This document shows positions 31,764 to 40,867 of a stretch of 64,000 bases of DNA, piece by piece. The stretch comes from Brotaphodocola sp003480315 (GTDB lineage Bacteria > Bacillota > Clostridia > Lachnospirales > Lachnospiraceae). The first letter of the stretch is position 1, and each line of letters begins with the position of its first letter. Made by a program: the position numbers and the translations under genes. The stretch lies in the NCBI RefSeq assembly GCF_964246085.1, contig NZ_CAXTPD010000001.1; one strand, given 5' to 3'. Below the pieces are notes generated by a model. It saw only the letters and a list, made by a program, of their open reading frames with translations. It had not been told where the DNA came from and did not search any database.

Positions 31764-33476
31764 ATGGGAAAATCAATGAAATTGCCCGTCGGAATTGAAA
31801 ATTTCGAAGAAATCCGCACGGATGGATATTACTATATTGATAAAACAAAACTCATAGAACAGCTGCTGGATAACCAGGGAAAGGTAAATCTGTTTACCAG
31901 ACCCCGCCGTTTTGGCAAAACGCTTAATATGAGTATGTTAAAGTACTTTTTTGAAATCGGAACAAATTGCGCATTGTTTGATGGATTGTATATTTCCCGG
32001 AATCAGACATTGTGCAGGGAACACATGGCCGGTTATCCCGTTATTTTCATTACACTGAAAAATGTGGATGGTCTTTCCTTCGAGGAAGCAAAGTGCCAAT
32101 TTATGGATGTGATCGGAAGCGAAGCAAGCCGGTTTCGATTCCTTTTAGACAGCCAAAACCTTGCTCCGGAAGATAAAGAGCAGTACCAGGCTATCATAGC
32201 TATGAAATCAGGCGCTTATTGGATGAGCGAACCTGTGCTGTCACGCTCACTGAAAACATTGTCAGAGCTTCTGAATAAGCATTACCAGAAAAAAGCGCTG
32301 CTCCTTATTGATGAATATGATGTACCGCTCGATAAATCATTTTTGCACGGATATTATCGGGAAATGGTTTCTTTGATGCGTATTTTGTTTGGTAATGTCT
32401 TGAAAACAAATGACGCACTCCAATTTGCTGTATTGACAGGATGCCTTCGCGTCTCCAAAGAAAGTATATTTACAGGTCTGAATAATTTTAAAATCTTATC
32501 CATTACGGATTCCAGATTTGATGAACAGTTCGGCTTTACAGATATGGAAGTAAAACAGCTTCTTAAGGACTATCATCTGGAACAGAGATTTGAGGAAACC
32601 AAGCAGTGGTATGACGGATATCATTTTGGAAACGCAGATGTATACTGTCCCTGGGATGTCATAAACCATGTAGACAGAATAAAAGATGATCCGGCTGCCA
32701 GACCGGAAAGCTATTGGATCAACACAAGCGGAAACGAACTGGTAAAACGCTTTATTGACAAAGCCGGCAAAACAACACGTGATGAAATTGAACGGCTGAT
32801 CACCGGAGAATTCATTGAAAAACATCTTCGTCTGGATCTGACCTATGATGCGATAGACAACAGTATTGAAAATCTTTGGAGCGTCCTGTTTACAACCGGA
32901 TATCTGACACAGGCCGGAATGAATGCGGACGGAGCTTACAAGCTTATGATTCCAAACGAGGAAGTTCGGGAAATATTCAAACTGCAGATACAGGACTGGT
33001 TTAAAAAGAGTATTTTTTCAAATACAGAACCATTGCAGGCGTTTTGGAACGCTTTTGAATCAGGCAATACAGCAGGTATGGAAAACTATCTGATGAAAAC
33101 ACTGAGTAATTCCATCAGTGTTTTCGACACGAAAGCCCGAAATGAAGAAAAAGAGAGTTCCTATCATAATTTACTGGTCGGTATTTTAACCGGAAATGCC
33201 GGCTGGCTTGTGAAATCAAACATAGAAGCCGGAGAAGGATTTGCAGATATTATTGTGGAAACAGATGATCCAAATACCGGAATCATTGTTGAACTAAAAT
33301 ATGCAAAAGAATTCAGAAATATGGAACAGGCATGTCAAAAAGCTTTACAGCAGATCAGGGATCGGCGATATTCCGAGTATTTGCTCAATGATGGCAGACA
33401 CAACATTTTTCTGTACGGAATTGCATTTTGTAAAAAGCGATGCAAGGTTATCGCTGAAAAATTTTCAGAAATATAA
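31764..33476 (+). CDS. AAA-ATPase-like protein with C-terminal PD-(D/E)XK nuclease-like domain
   Basis: A 570-aa protein of the AAA-ATPase_like/PDDEXK_9 type (PF09820 plus PF08011), common in multiple copies in gut Clostridia and Bacteroidetes. N-terminal LPVGIENFEEIRTDGYYYIDKT precedes the P-loop RPRRFGKTLNMSM (residues ~46-58). Walker B is ALLLIDEYDVPLDKS, with TGCLRVSKESIFTGLNN and QWYDGYHFGNADVYCPWDV conserved. The C-terminal domain (~450-570) has the nuclease-like D...IIVELKYAKE (E-x-K) motif and ends FLYGIAFCKKRC. Biological role is unsettled; mobile-element or defence links have been proposed. It lies inside the inferred invertible segment, next to its broken paralogue. Confidence 0.85.
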   Translation: MGKSMKLPVGIENFEEIRTDGYYYIDKTKLIEQLLDNQGKVNLFTRPRRFGKTLNMSMLKYFFEIGTNCALFDGLYISRNQTLCREHMAGYPVIFITLKNVDGLSFEEAKCQFMDVIGSEASRFRFLLDSQNLAPEDKEQYQAIIAMKSGAYWMSEPVLSRSLKTLSELLNKHYQKKALLLIDEYDVPLDKSFLHGYYREMVSLMRILFGNVLKTNDALQFAVLTGCLRVSKESIFTGLNNFKILSITDSRFDEQFGFTDMEVKQLLKDYHLEQRFEETKQWYDGYHFGNADVYCPWDVINHVDRIKDDPAARPESYWINTSGNELVKRFIDKAGKTTRDEIERLITGEFIEKHLRLDLTYDAIDNSIENLWSVLFTTGYLTQAGMNADGAYKLMIPNEEVREIFKLQIQDWFKKSIFSNTEPLQAFWNAFESGNTAGMENYLMKTLSNSISVFDTKARNEEKESSYHNLLVGILTGNAGWLVKSNIEAGEGFADIIVETDDPNTGIIVELKYAKEFRNMEQACQKALQQIRDRRYSEYLLNDGRHNIFLYGIAFCKKRCKVIAEKFSEI

Positions 33477-33484
33477 AGTGAAAT

Positions 33485-33525
33485 AAAAACTGGCTGTGCC
33501 AATGAACTTGGGCAGCCGGTTTTTT
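33485..33525 (+). terminator. Terminator of ATPase gene
   Basis: AAAAACTGGCTG (33485-33496) pairs with CAGCCGGTTTTT (33513-33524), one G-U, with a T-run. Confidence 0.8.
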
Positions 33526-33541
33526 ACAGTGACATAATCCC

Positions 33542-33583
33542 AAAACGCTCATGCATGGTTTGTGCCTTGCATGAGCGTTTTTT
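33542..33583. terminator. Second terminator hairpin before gene B 3' end
   Basis: AAAACGCTCATGCA (33542-33555) and TGCATGAGCGTTTT (33568-33581) form a 14-bp stem flanked by A and T runs; probably serves gene B on the minus strand as well. Confidence 0.8.
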
Positions 33584-33622
33584 CATTTTAAGCAATCATT
33601 CTGTTCTGAATCGCTTTAAAGA

Positions 33623-35326
33623 TTAGTTATCCCAATTCTCTAACTCGGTCTTCTTCAGGTTCTTGCTGTTTGCATAATACTTAATCTTGTTGTTCTTCAG
33701 AGCGTACCAGTACCAGTCATCGCCATCTTTCTTAGCAGATAACTTGCTATCCTGGATCTTACCGCTGGTATTAACAATGTACAGATTCTCAGTAGCAAAG
33801 CCTGTGATATAGTTTACAGTATCATCATCACTGTTCTTATCAGTAGTGCGATCATAGGTAAGGGTGCCTAAGTCTACACCATCCGGAGCAGAAGCATTAC
33901 CATTTACAATGTTTCTCAGATCACTACCATTGAAGTCTGCAACAGTTACAGAAGCGTCACCAGAGTTACCATCAGCGTAAACAAGGATGTATTTCTCATC
34001 GCTGTCAGCTTTAATCTTCTTACCATACTGGTAGATGCAGTCATCGTAGATACCGTTCAGACCACGACCCTTGCTCTCAGCGCCGCCGTTCTTACCAAAG
34101 TAGAAGCTGTAGGAGTCGCCATCCAGATTCAGGCTTACGCTTCCGGTCTTCATAGCACCGTCATCTGCATCACCAAAATAGTAAAGGAATACATCATTGG
34201 TTGCCTCAACACCATAAGTATCCAGGAAATCGTCTAAAGCATCAGAATCCATGTCTTTATCGATAACTCTAACAATCTCGTCACCATTCATCTGTAATGC
34301 ACAAAGACCATGTAACATACGGCCTGCAATGTCTCCCTCCGGAGCAAATGCATAGTATTTACCTTTGATCTTCTTAATCTTGGAATCTACCAGACCGTTC
34401 TCGTCTGCATAATACCATCTCTCAGACTCATCATCAGAATCGCTGCTAGCGAAAGTAGCAGAAGTTTCATCGAAAGAATTGTCCTCGGTCGGCGGAGCAA
34501 CCTTAAACCAGCCTTTTACATAACGAGCACCATCTTCTGGGCTGCTAAAGTAGTTCCAGTTAGATGCAGATGCATCGGAACCGCTTCCGGTCTGATACCA
34601 CTCATAAACCATGACACCGCGGCTGTCGAATGCGTAGTACTTACCATTGATTTTTTTCTTGTTGTTGTTCTGACGTCTTTCGCCATTGGATTTGAAGTTG
34701 AACCAGTAGTCATAATCATCTTCTTTTTCAGAATCATATACAGAGATTCTCTGCCAGCCGGTCTTCATAGAACCGTCTTCCCAGCCACCGAAGTAGTACA
34801 TCTCATCGGTAGTGTTCCAACCGTCATCATCGTTTGCCATGCTGCCATCTTTGCTAACCCAACCATACAGCATACGACCTTCATCATCGAAAGCATACTG
34901 CTTTCCATCAATGGTCTTTTTGCTAACTTTGCCGGAACTGCTGCTCTGACGATATGCTTTACCATTAGACTGCATGTAGTAGTAACGGTACTCAGCCGGA
35001 TCATCATCATCATCCTGATCCTCGTTAACAACCTTAACCCAGGTGTTGGTAACCATAACACCGTTAGCGTCTACATAGTAGGTGTCATCGCCATCCTCGA
35101 TCAGTTTATCAGTAGCCATTGCGCCGCCCTCTTCGCTGTCAAGGTAGAACCAGTTGTCTCCAGATTTCTTCCACTCGTCTTCTACTCTATTGCCATCTTT
35201 GTCATAGAAGTACCAGGTACCATCTTCCTCAACCCAACCCTGAGCTGCGAAAGAGGTCATAGCACCACCGATAGCTAACAGAGCTGCTGCAGATGCAACT
35301 GCAACTACTTTAGTCTGCTTTCTCAT
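33623..35326 (-). CDS. Cell-wall-binding repeat surface protein B (inferred silent copy)
   Basis: A 567-aa paralogue of protein A. The signal peptide and first ~34 codons are identical in DNA; then gradual divergence (WYFYDKDGN, WFYLDSEEGGAMAT, IEDGDDTYYVDANG). The C-terminal third differs most and ends KKTELENWDN. It has the same acidic cell-wall-binding repeat architecture, no enzyme domain and no sorting motif. Start ATG 35326 with the same RBS as A. The -10 is present but the position of the -35 reads TCAATA because the repeat ends there, and no TTTCG cluster lies upstream. Inference: little or no transcription in the present orientation, and expression after inversion. Confidence 0.85.
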   Translation of the reverse strand: MRKQTKVVAVASAAALLAIGGAMTSFAAQGWVEEDGTWYFYDKDGNRVEDEWKKSGDNWFYLDSEEGGAMATDKLIEDGDDTYYVDANGVMVTNTWVKVVNEDQDDDDDPAEYRYYYMQSNGKAYRQSSSSGKVSKKTIDGKQYAFDDEGRMLYGWVSKDGSMANDDDGWNTTDEMYYFGGWEDGSMKTGWQRISVYDSEKEDDYDYWFNFKSNGERRQNNNKKKINGKYYAFDSRGVMVYEWYQTGSGSDASASNWNYFSSPEDGARYVKGWFKVAPPTEDNSFDETSATFASSDSDDESERWYYADENGLVDSKIKKIKGKYYAFAPEGDIAGRMLHGLCALQMNGDEIVRVIDKDMDSDALDDFLDTYGVEATNDVFLYYFGDADDGAMKTGSVSLNLDGDSYSFYFGKNGGAESKGRGLNGIYDDCIYQYGKKIKADSDEKYILVYADGNSGDASVTVADFNGSDLRNIVNGNASAPDGVDLGTLTYDRTTDKNSDDDTVNYITGFATENLYIVNTSGKIQDSKLSAKKDGDDWYWYALKNNKIKYYANSKNLKKTELENWDN

Positions 35327-35419
35327 AATGAATGCACTCTCCTTTTTACTTTTTTGAATTTGCTACGAAATTCCTAAATTGCATTACGAGACGATTATAC
35401 TTCCTATAAGGCAAATTAT
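35223..35419 (-). repeat. Inverted repeat, right copy (197 bp, identical to 27354-27550)
   Basis: The first mismatch is at 35222 (against 27551) on the inside, and identity stops at 35419 on the outside, within the -35 element. The candidate crossover core GAATTT-CGTAGC-AAATTC lies at 35356-35373. Confidence 0.9.
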
Positions 35420-35422
35420 TGA
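35394..35422 (-). promoter_or_regulatory. Incomplete promoter of gene B
   Basis: On the minus strand TATAAT (35399-35394) with the same 17-bp spacer as A, but the -35 hexamer is TCAATA (35422-35417), matching consensus at three of six positions. Confidence 0.6.
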
Positions 35423-35468
35423 ACGTACGCATGGATGAAAACAGGGACGGTGAAGAAGAAAAAATCCA

Positions 35469-35497
35469 TTGTTTAAAAAGAGGAAAAACGTTATAAT
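35469..35497 (+). promoter_or_regulatory. Promoter of polysaccharide polymerase-like gene
   Basis: TTGTTT (35469-35474), 17-bp spacer, TATAAT (35492-35497), about 190 nt before the next gene. Nothing else is seen in 35498-35683. Confidence 0.65.
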
Positions 35498-35683
35498 CGA
35501 AGCAGAACAAATTTATAAAGCAGAACAGTTGGGAGAGAAATGGAATAATGACAAATCGGATAGGAAGATAAAAATGGGCAGGAACAAGCCAGAACCATGA
35601 TGACAATTGGTGGAGGCCATGCGCAGTTATGGGATGCATAGTGGCGCTTAAAAAGCAAAAGACTAAATAGATGAGGAGATCTT

Positions 35684-37384
35684 ATGGAGAAAAATACAGT
35701 TACGAACAGAACCGACAGCTTTGCGGAAACCTGTTCTTCTATTATCAGTGGAGTGATCAGTGTATTTCTGGTATTTGCCGTGATTGCGGTGCCGCTGATT
35801 TATGACAAGTCTTATTTCAATATATTGGAAACAAAATACAAATGTTTTTACATGAGTGTGCTGGTGATGCTGACCGTACTTTTGGTTCTGAGTATTGTGA
35901 TGCTGGTGATTGATTGGAAGGAGTTTCAGGGAGAACATGTGAAAAAGCTTTTCGCATCGTTGAAACCGGCGAACTGGAAGCAGACATTCCGGTTTGCGGA
36001 TACGGCAGTATTGATCTTCTGGCTGGCGTCGGCTATATCTACATTGCAGTCCGAATATCTCTACGAGTCGTTCTGGGGGAATGAGGGACGCTACAGCGGT
36101 CTGTTCCTTATGACACTCTATGTTGTGATGTATTTTGTGGTAAGCAAGTTCTGGCGCGGCAATAAACTTGTAATGCAGGCATTTTTTGTCGCGGGACTGA
36201 TCGTCTGCTATGTTGGAATTACCGATTACTTCCAGCTGGATATCCTGCATTTCCGAGGGAAGATAAAACCCGAACAATCTACAATCTTCACTTCCACTAT
36301 TGGCAATATTAACACCTATACGGCATATGTGGCACTGGTCATGGGCGCGGCAGCAGCGATGTTTGCAACTGCAAAGGGCTGGCTGAAAACATGCTGGTAT
36401 TATTTGTGCATGGTGGTTTCATTTTTTGCGATCATTATGGGCTGCAGTGACAATGCTTATCTGGCTCTGGGTGCCCTGTTTGCGCTGCTTCCGCTGCTGG
36501 TATTTCGCAGCAGAAAGGGCGTGGTCCGGTATCTGGTTGTGGCAGCAACGTTTGCAACCGCGATTCAGTGCATTGATTTTATCAATCAGGCCTATGCGGA
36601 TATGGTGATCGGGCTGGACAGCTTATTCCAGATTCTGGTTAATCTTCCAGGGCTTCTTGCCATTGTGGTGTTATTGTGGTGTCTGGCAGCAGCGGTTGCG
36701 CTTTACTTCCGCAAGCAGGAAAAGGCAGATGTAGCAGCATTGCTTGCCGGAAAAACACAGGAACAGAAAGAAAAATCCAAAGTTACACTGATTCGGATCT
36801 GGCTTGGCCTGATCCTTCTGGGGGCAATTGTGCTTGTTATTATGCTGATGGATGCCAATGCACTTGGACATGGTGTGCGATATGGCAGTCTGGGCAATTA
36901 TCTGGTCTTTAATGATAACTGGGGAACCATGCGCGGATATATCTGGCGCAAGTCACTGGAACTGTATGCAGCATTCCCGTTTATGCATAAGCTGTTTGGT
37001 TTTGGACCGGATACCTTTGGAATCATGACAACCCAGTCCTTTATGAAGGATATGGTCGGGACGACCGGGCAGGTGTTTGATACTGCACATAATGAGTATC
37101 TGCAGTTCCTTCTGACAATCGGACCGATTGGACTGGCAGCATATCTGTGCTTCCTGTTTGGAAATGGCTGGAAGATGGCAAAATACTGGATCCATCAGAA
37201 TGTGCATGGCTTGAAAATGACCGGAGCGGCAGACCTGTCCGCTGAGAGTGCCTGCGTGATCGGCTGCTTGTTTGCGGTGGTCTGCTACTGCGCTCAGGCT
37301 CTGGTTAATTTAAACCTTCCGATTGCAACGCCAGTGATGTGGGTGCTTATGAGTGTAGGTGTGGCAAGCAGCAGAAAAAAATAA
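35684..37384 (+). CDS. O-antigen ligase/polymerase-like membrane protein
   Basis: A 566-aa polytopic protein with about 12 hydrophobic segments spread over the whole length. A large loop near residues 395-465 holds the family motif FDTAHNEYLQFLLTIGPIG (~458-476), characteristic of the PF04932 Wzy/WaaL-like fold. Such proteins polymerise polysaccharide repeat units or transfer them from lipid carrier to an acceptor. ATG 35684 is behind GAGGAG. It opens the surface-polysaccharide locus and ends with its own terminator. Whether it acts as polymerase or ligase cannot be decided; an ABC exporter further on would favour ligase-like transfer. Confidence 0.78.
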   Translation: MEKNTVTNRTDSFAETCSSIISGVISVFLVFAVIAVPLIYDKSYFNILETKYKCFYMSVLVMLTVLLVLSIVMLVIDWKEFQGEHVKKLFASLKPANWKQTFRFADTAVLIFWLASAISTLQSEYLYESFWGNEGRYSGLFLMTLYVVMYFVVSKFWRGNKLVMQAFFVAGLIVCYVGITDYFQLDILHFRGKIKPEQSTIFTSTIGNINTYTAYVALVMGAAAAMFATAKGWLKTCWYYLCMVVSFFAIIMGCSDNAYLALGALFALLPLLVFRSRKGVVRYLVVAATFATAIQCIDFINQAYADMVIGLDSLFQILVNLPGLLAIVVLLWCLAAAVALYFRKQEKADVAALLAGKTQEQKEKSKVTLIRIWLGLILLGAIVLVIMLMDANALGHGVRYGSLGNYLVFNDNWGTMRGYIWRKSLELYAAFPFMHKLFGFGPDTFGIMTTQSFMKDMVGTTGQVFDTAHNEYLQFLLTIGPIGLAAYLCFLFGNGWKMAKYWIHQNVHGLKMTGAADLSAESACVIGCLFAVVCYCAQALVNLNLPIATPVMWVLMSVGVASSRKK

Positions 37385-37402
37385 AGACATTTTTGATAAC
37401 GG

Positions 37403-37432
37403 ATGGAGGCACAGCATTGTGTCTCCATTTTT
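37403..37432 (+). terminator. Terminator of polymerase-like gene
   Basis: ATGGAGGCACA (37403-37413) pairs with TGTGTCTCCAT (37418-37428), 4-nt loop, T-run. Confidence 0.85.
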
Positions 37433-37496
37433 CTGCAGAAATATCCATTTTTAATAGATTCTTAAAGGTTTTCCAGCGCTTTTCTCACCGCAAAAG

Positions 37497-37525
37497 TTGC
37501 GGAAAAAGCCTATAGGTGTTATACT
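37497..37525 (+). promoter_or_regulatory. Promoter of glycosyltransferase operon
   Basis: TTGCGG (37497-37502), 17-bp spacer, TATACT (37520-37525). Confidence 0.65.
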
Positions 37526-37587
37526 GTACAAAGGCTAATTCTGCGTAAGTGTGCGCCATAGACTGATCCGGAAAGGAGAACCCCGCG

Positions 37588-38436
37588 ATGGATAAACGTT
37601 ATTCCGTGCTGATGTCTGTATACAAGAAGGAACGTCCGGAATATCTGCATGCGGCCCTCAAAAGCATGACAGGGCAGTCGTGGAGGCCTTCGGAAATTGT
37701 TCTGGTCTGTGATGGTCCTTTGACCACAGAGCTGGAAGCAGTTTTGAAAGATGCAGAATTTCATTCTCTTTTAAAAACGGTAAGGCTGGAGCAAAATGCC
37801 GGCCTTGGAGCAGCCCTGGCGAAAGGACTGCCGGAGTGTAGCTGCGAATGGGTGGCACGTATGGACAGCGATGATATCGCTGCATCGGACCGCTGTGAAA
37901 AGCAGCTTCGCTATCTGGAGACATATCCGGAAACGGATGTCCTGAGCGGCACCATAGCCGAATTTCAGGGAGAGGCTCAGACAGAGCGGGAAGCGAAGCA
38001 TAGCATTGTCTCCAGAAAATGTGTGCCCCGGACTCAGACAGAGGTTGCATCCTATATAAAAATGCGCAATCCTGTGAATCACCCCTGCGTTATGTTTCGA
38101 AAGTCAAAGGCACTGACAGCAGGTGGATATCAGCCCTGCCCGTTATTTGAAGATTATGATCTCTGGGTGCGGATGTTTCAGGCGGGATGCTGGTTTGCAA
38201 ATCTGCCGGACACGCTCCTTTATATGCGTGTCAATGATATGCACAGGCGCAGAGGCGGCATATCGTATATAAGGCCCATTTGCCATTTCTGGACAGAGAT
38301 GTATCGGCGGGGAATGCTGAATTTTGTGCAGTACAGTTTTGTTCTGCTGTCCAGAATTACAGTCAGCCTGATGCCGAATCATATCCGAAAAATGATTTAC
38401 GAGAAGAAATTAAGGAATCACGAAAGTAATGAATGA
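37588..38436 (+). CDS. Family 2 glycosyltransferase
   Basis: A 282-aa GT-A enzyme: SVLMSVYKKERPEYLHAAL at the N-terminus, nucleotide-binding EIVLVCDGPL, LEQNAGLGAALAKGL, and the metal DxD-like RMDSDDIA (residues ~91-98). A FEDYDLWVRM (ED) acceptor/catalytic-base region follows at ~188. No membrane segment is evident. Donor sugar unknown. Its 3' end overlaps the next gene by 8 nt, so they are translated together. Confidence 0.9.
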   Translation: MDKRYSVLMSVYKKERPEYLHAALKSMTGQSWRPSEIVLVCDGPLTTELEAVLKDAEFHSLLKTVRLEQNAGLGAALAKGLPECSCEWVARMDSDDIAASDRCEKQLRYLETYPETDVLSGTIAEFQGEAQTEREAKHSIVSRKCVPRTQTEVASYIKMRNPVNHPCVMFRKSKALTAGGYQPCPLFEDYDLWVRMFQAGCWFANLPDTLLYMRVNDMHRRRGGISYIRPICHFWTEMYRRGMLNFVQYSFVLLSRITVSLMPNHIRKMIYEKKLRNHESNE

Positions 38437-39814
38437 TAAAAAGATAAATCGCAGTTTTGAGCAGTACAAGCGTCTGGTAAAATTCGCCGGATCCGCGGTC
38501 ATCGTACTTCTGGAACTTGCTATCTACTATTATGTGTGGATGAATTATTACAATAAAAATATGACAGTAGCCTTCTGGAGACGCGGAAACTGGCTGATTG
38601 CCGGGGAATATCTGGTCCTGTCGCTGGTCCTGCACCGGCTGTATGGAGGCCTGAAGGTTGGAATTTACAAATATTGGGCACTGGTCTATTCTCACATGCT
38701 CTCCATTGTGGGTGTGAATGCCTTTTCCTATGTACAGGTCGTGCTGTTTGATAAAAAGATGCACAATCCTACAGCATTACTGCTAATGACAATTGTAGAT
38801 CTGGCTGTGGTGCTGGTCTGGGCGCTGGTGTTTAAAAAGCTGTATGGAGCACTCTTTCCGAAAAGACGGCTTTTGCTGGTGTACGGGAAGATGCCGATGT
38901 TTCATCTGATCAACCGGATCGACACCCGCGACGACAAATACGAAATTGCGGAAAACGTATCCATTGACATGGGGCTGGAGCGTATCGTAAAGCAGGCAGA
39001 AGATTATGACGGAGTCATCATCGGCGATATCCCGGCAAGAGCCAGAAATCAGCTTATGAAGCTTTGCTACGCCAGAAATATTCGAAGCTACACGGTGCCG
39101 AAGGTCAGCGATATTCTGCTGAGAACATCCGTAGAGCTGAATATTTTTGATTCCCCTCTTTATCTTTCCCGCAATGACGGCGGCCTGGCCTGGGATCAGG
39201 CAGTGGTAAAACGGCTGGAGGATCTGGTTATTGCCGGATTTATGCTGCTGGTGACAAGTCCGTTTTTCCTGATCATAGCGTTTTTGATCTGGAATACGGA
39301 TAAGGGTCCGGTATTTTATACCCAGGAGCGTCTGACTCTGGATGGAAAGGTGTTCCGCATTTACAAATTCCGCACCATGATCGTGGATGCGGAAAAGAAG
39401 AGTGGACCGGTAAAAGCAGGGGAGAAGGATCCGCGCATTCTTCCGGTAGGACGATTCCTCCGGGCAACCCGTATGGACGAGCTGCCGCAGCTTTTAAATA
39501 TCATCAAAGGCGATATGAGCCTGGTCGGCCCGCGGCCGGAGCGGCCAGAGCTGGCGCGCGTCATCACCAAAAACATCCCGGAATTTGAATACCGCCTGAA
39601 GGTAAAGGCAGGACTCACGGGATACGCGCAGGTGCATGGGCGTTACTGTACCACCAGCTACGACAAGCTAAAGCTGGACCTGACCTATATACGGAACTAT
39701 TCCATCTGGCTTGATCTGAAGCTCATCTTGATGACGCCAAAGGTCCTTCTGATGAAGGAGTCAACAGATGGCTTTGAGGAAGGAATGTGGGAAGATCCGG
39801 CTTTGAAAGAATAG
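38429..39814 (+). CDS. Polyprenyl-phosphate sugar-phosphate transferase (WbaP/WcaJ-like)
   Basis: A 461-aa initiating transferase. The N-terminal half has four to five membrane helices (e.g. VIVLLELAIYYYVWM; TALLLMTIVDLAVVLVWAL). A Rossmann-like CoA-binding-fold region spans ~140-250, then a membrane-anchored catalytic domain from ~260 (RLEDLVIAGFMLLVTSPFFL). That domain carries FYTQERLTLDGKVFRIYKFRTM, RMDELPQLLNIIKGDMSLVGPRPE and KAGLTGYAQVHGR. These enzymes transfer a hexose-1-phosphate to undecaprenyl phosphate, starting repeat-unit assembly at the inner membrane face. It probably primes the polysaccharide of this locus. Confidence 0.93.
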   Translation: MNDKKINRSFEQYKRLVKFAGSAVIVLLELAIYYYVWMNYYNKNMTVAFWRRGNWLIAGEYLVLSLVLHRLYGGLKVGIYKYWALVYSHMLSIVGVNAFSYVQVVLFDKKMHNPTALLLMTIVDLAVVLVWALVFKKLYGALFPKRRLLLVYGKMPMFHLINRIDTRDDKYEIAENVSIDMGLERIVKQAEDYDGVIIGDIPARARNQLMKLCYARNIRSYTVPKVSDILLRTSVELNIFDSPLYLSRNDGGLAWDQAVVKRLEDLVIAGFMLLVTSPFFLIIAFLIWNTDKGPVFYTQERLTLDGKVFRIYKFRTMIVDAEKKSGPVKAGEKDPRILPVGRFLRATRMDELPQLLNIIKGDMSLVGPRPERPELARVITKNIPEFEYRLKVKAGLTGYAQVHGRYCTTSYDKLKLDLTYIRNYSIWLDLKLILMTPKVLLMKESTDGFEEGMWEDPALKE

Positions 39815-39815
39815 A

Positions 39816-40847
39816 ATGGATAAAACTATGGAAAAAATATTAACGGTAATCGTTCCGACTTACAACGCAGAAAAATATCTCCGGGACAATCTGGAATCCT
39901 TTGAGATACCGGAGCTGATGCAGGATATTGAAATCCTCATCGTCAATGACGGCTCAACGGATCATTCTTTGGAGATTGCCAGAGAATACGCAGAGCGTTA
40001 TCCGGATACGTACCGGGTAATCACCAAAGAAAACGGCGGTCACGGATCCGGCATCAACTGTGGCATCGAATATGCGCTGGGAACCTACTTTAAGGTAGTA
40101 GATGCCGATGACTGGGTAGGAAAGGAAGCTTTTGTCAGGCTGGTGAGAACTTTAAAAACCAGTGATGCGGATGTCGTATATTCCGGTTTTTTGTGGACTT
40201 ACGATAACGGAGAAGCAGATAAGAACACGTTCCAGACCAAAGCAGAGATCGAGATTCCGTTTGACGGTGTAGAATATCAGAAAATATACCGGTTTGACGA
40301 TATCGCAGACCGGCTTTATATGAAGATGCACAACATGACCATCCGGACTGAAATCCTGCGGGAGCATCAGATCCGTATTGATGAGCACTGCTATTATGTG
40401 GATACCGAGTACATTCTGTACCCCATTCCCTATGTGAAAACAATCTGCTTTGTGGATGCTTTCGTTTATTATTATCGTCTGGGACGGGAGGGACAGAGCG
40501 TGGGACTGGAAAAGATGCAGAAGAACGAACAGAACTACGATAAAGTCCTGTCATCCCTTCTGAGCTTTTATCAGCAGCTGGGGAAGCAGCTGCCCTGTAC
40601 GGACATCAAAAAGCGTTACATTGCCGGATTGATTGCCCGGGTCATTGCAGGTAAGTTTAAAATTATGCTGAGTTTCCCGCCATCTGCAGAAAAAAAACAG
40701 CAGCTGCAGCAGTATGACAGAACCTTAAAAGAACAATACCGCGATATCTACGACAGCAACATCAACAAGGCAGTTTCCCTGCTTCGGAAAACGCAGTACC
40801 ACACGTATTATCTGGCGAATATGCTGGTTCGCCGTACATACCGCTAG
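39816..40847 (+). CDS. Family 2 glycosyltransferase
   Basis: A 343-aa GT2 enzyme: ILTVIVPTYNAEKYLRDNL, EILIVNDGSTDHSLEIA, KENGGHGSGINCGIEYALG and the metal-binding VVDADDWVG (residues ~95-102). It closely resembles the next gene (same GGHGS-INxG block and DADDWV), so the two are probably a duplication with different linkages or acceptors. It starts 1 nt after the previous stop; ATG 39828 is an alternative start. Confidence 0.92.
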   Translation: MDKTMEKILTVIVPTYNAEKYLRDNLESFEIPELMQDIEILIVNDGSTDHSLEIAREYAERYPDTYRVITKENGGHGSGINCGIEYALGTYFKVVDADDWVGKEAFVRLVRTLKTSDADVVYSGFLWTYDNGEADKNTFQTKAEIEIPFDGVEYQKIYRFDDIADRLYMKMHNMTIRTEILREHQIRIDEHCYYVDTEYILYPIPYVKTICFVDAFVYYYRLGREGQSVGLEKMQKNEQNYDKVLSSLLSFYQQLGKQLPCTDIKKRYIAGLIARVIAGKFKIMLSFPPSAEKKQQLQQYDRTLKEQYRDIYDSNINKAVSLLRKTQYHTYYLANMLVRRTYR

Positions 40848-40867
40848 AAAGACACAGAGAGGTTTTT

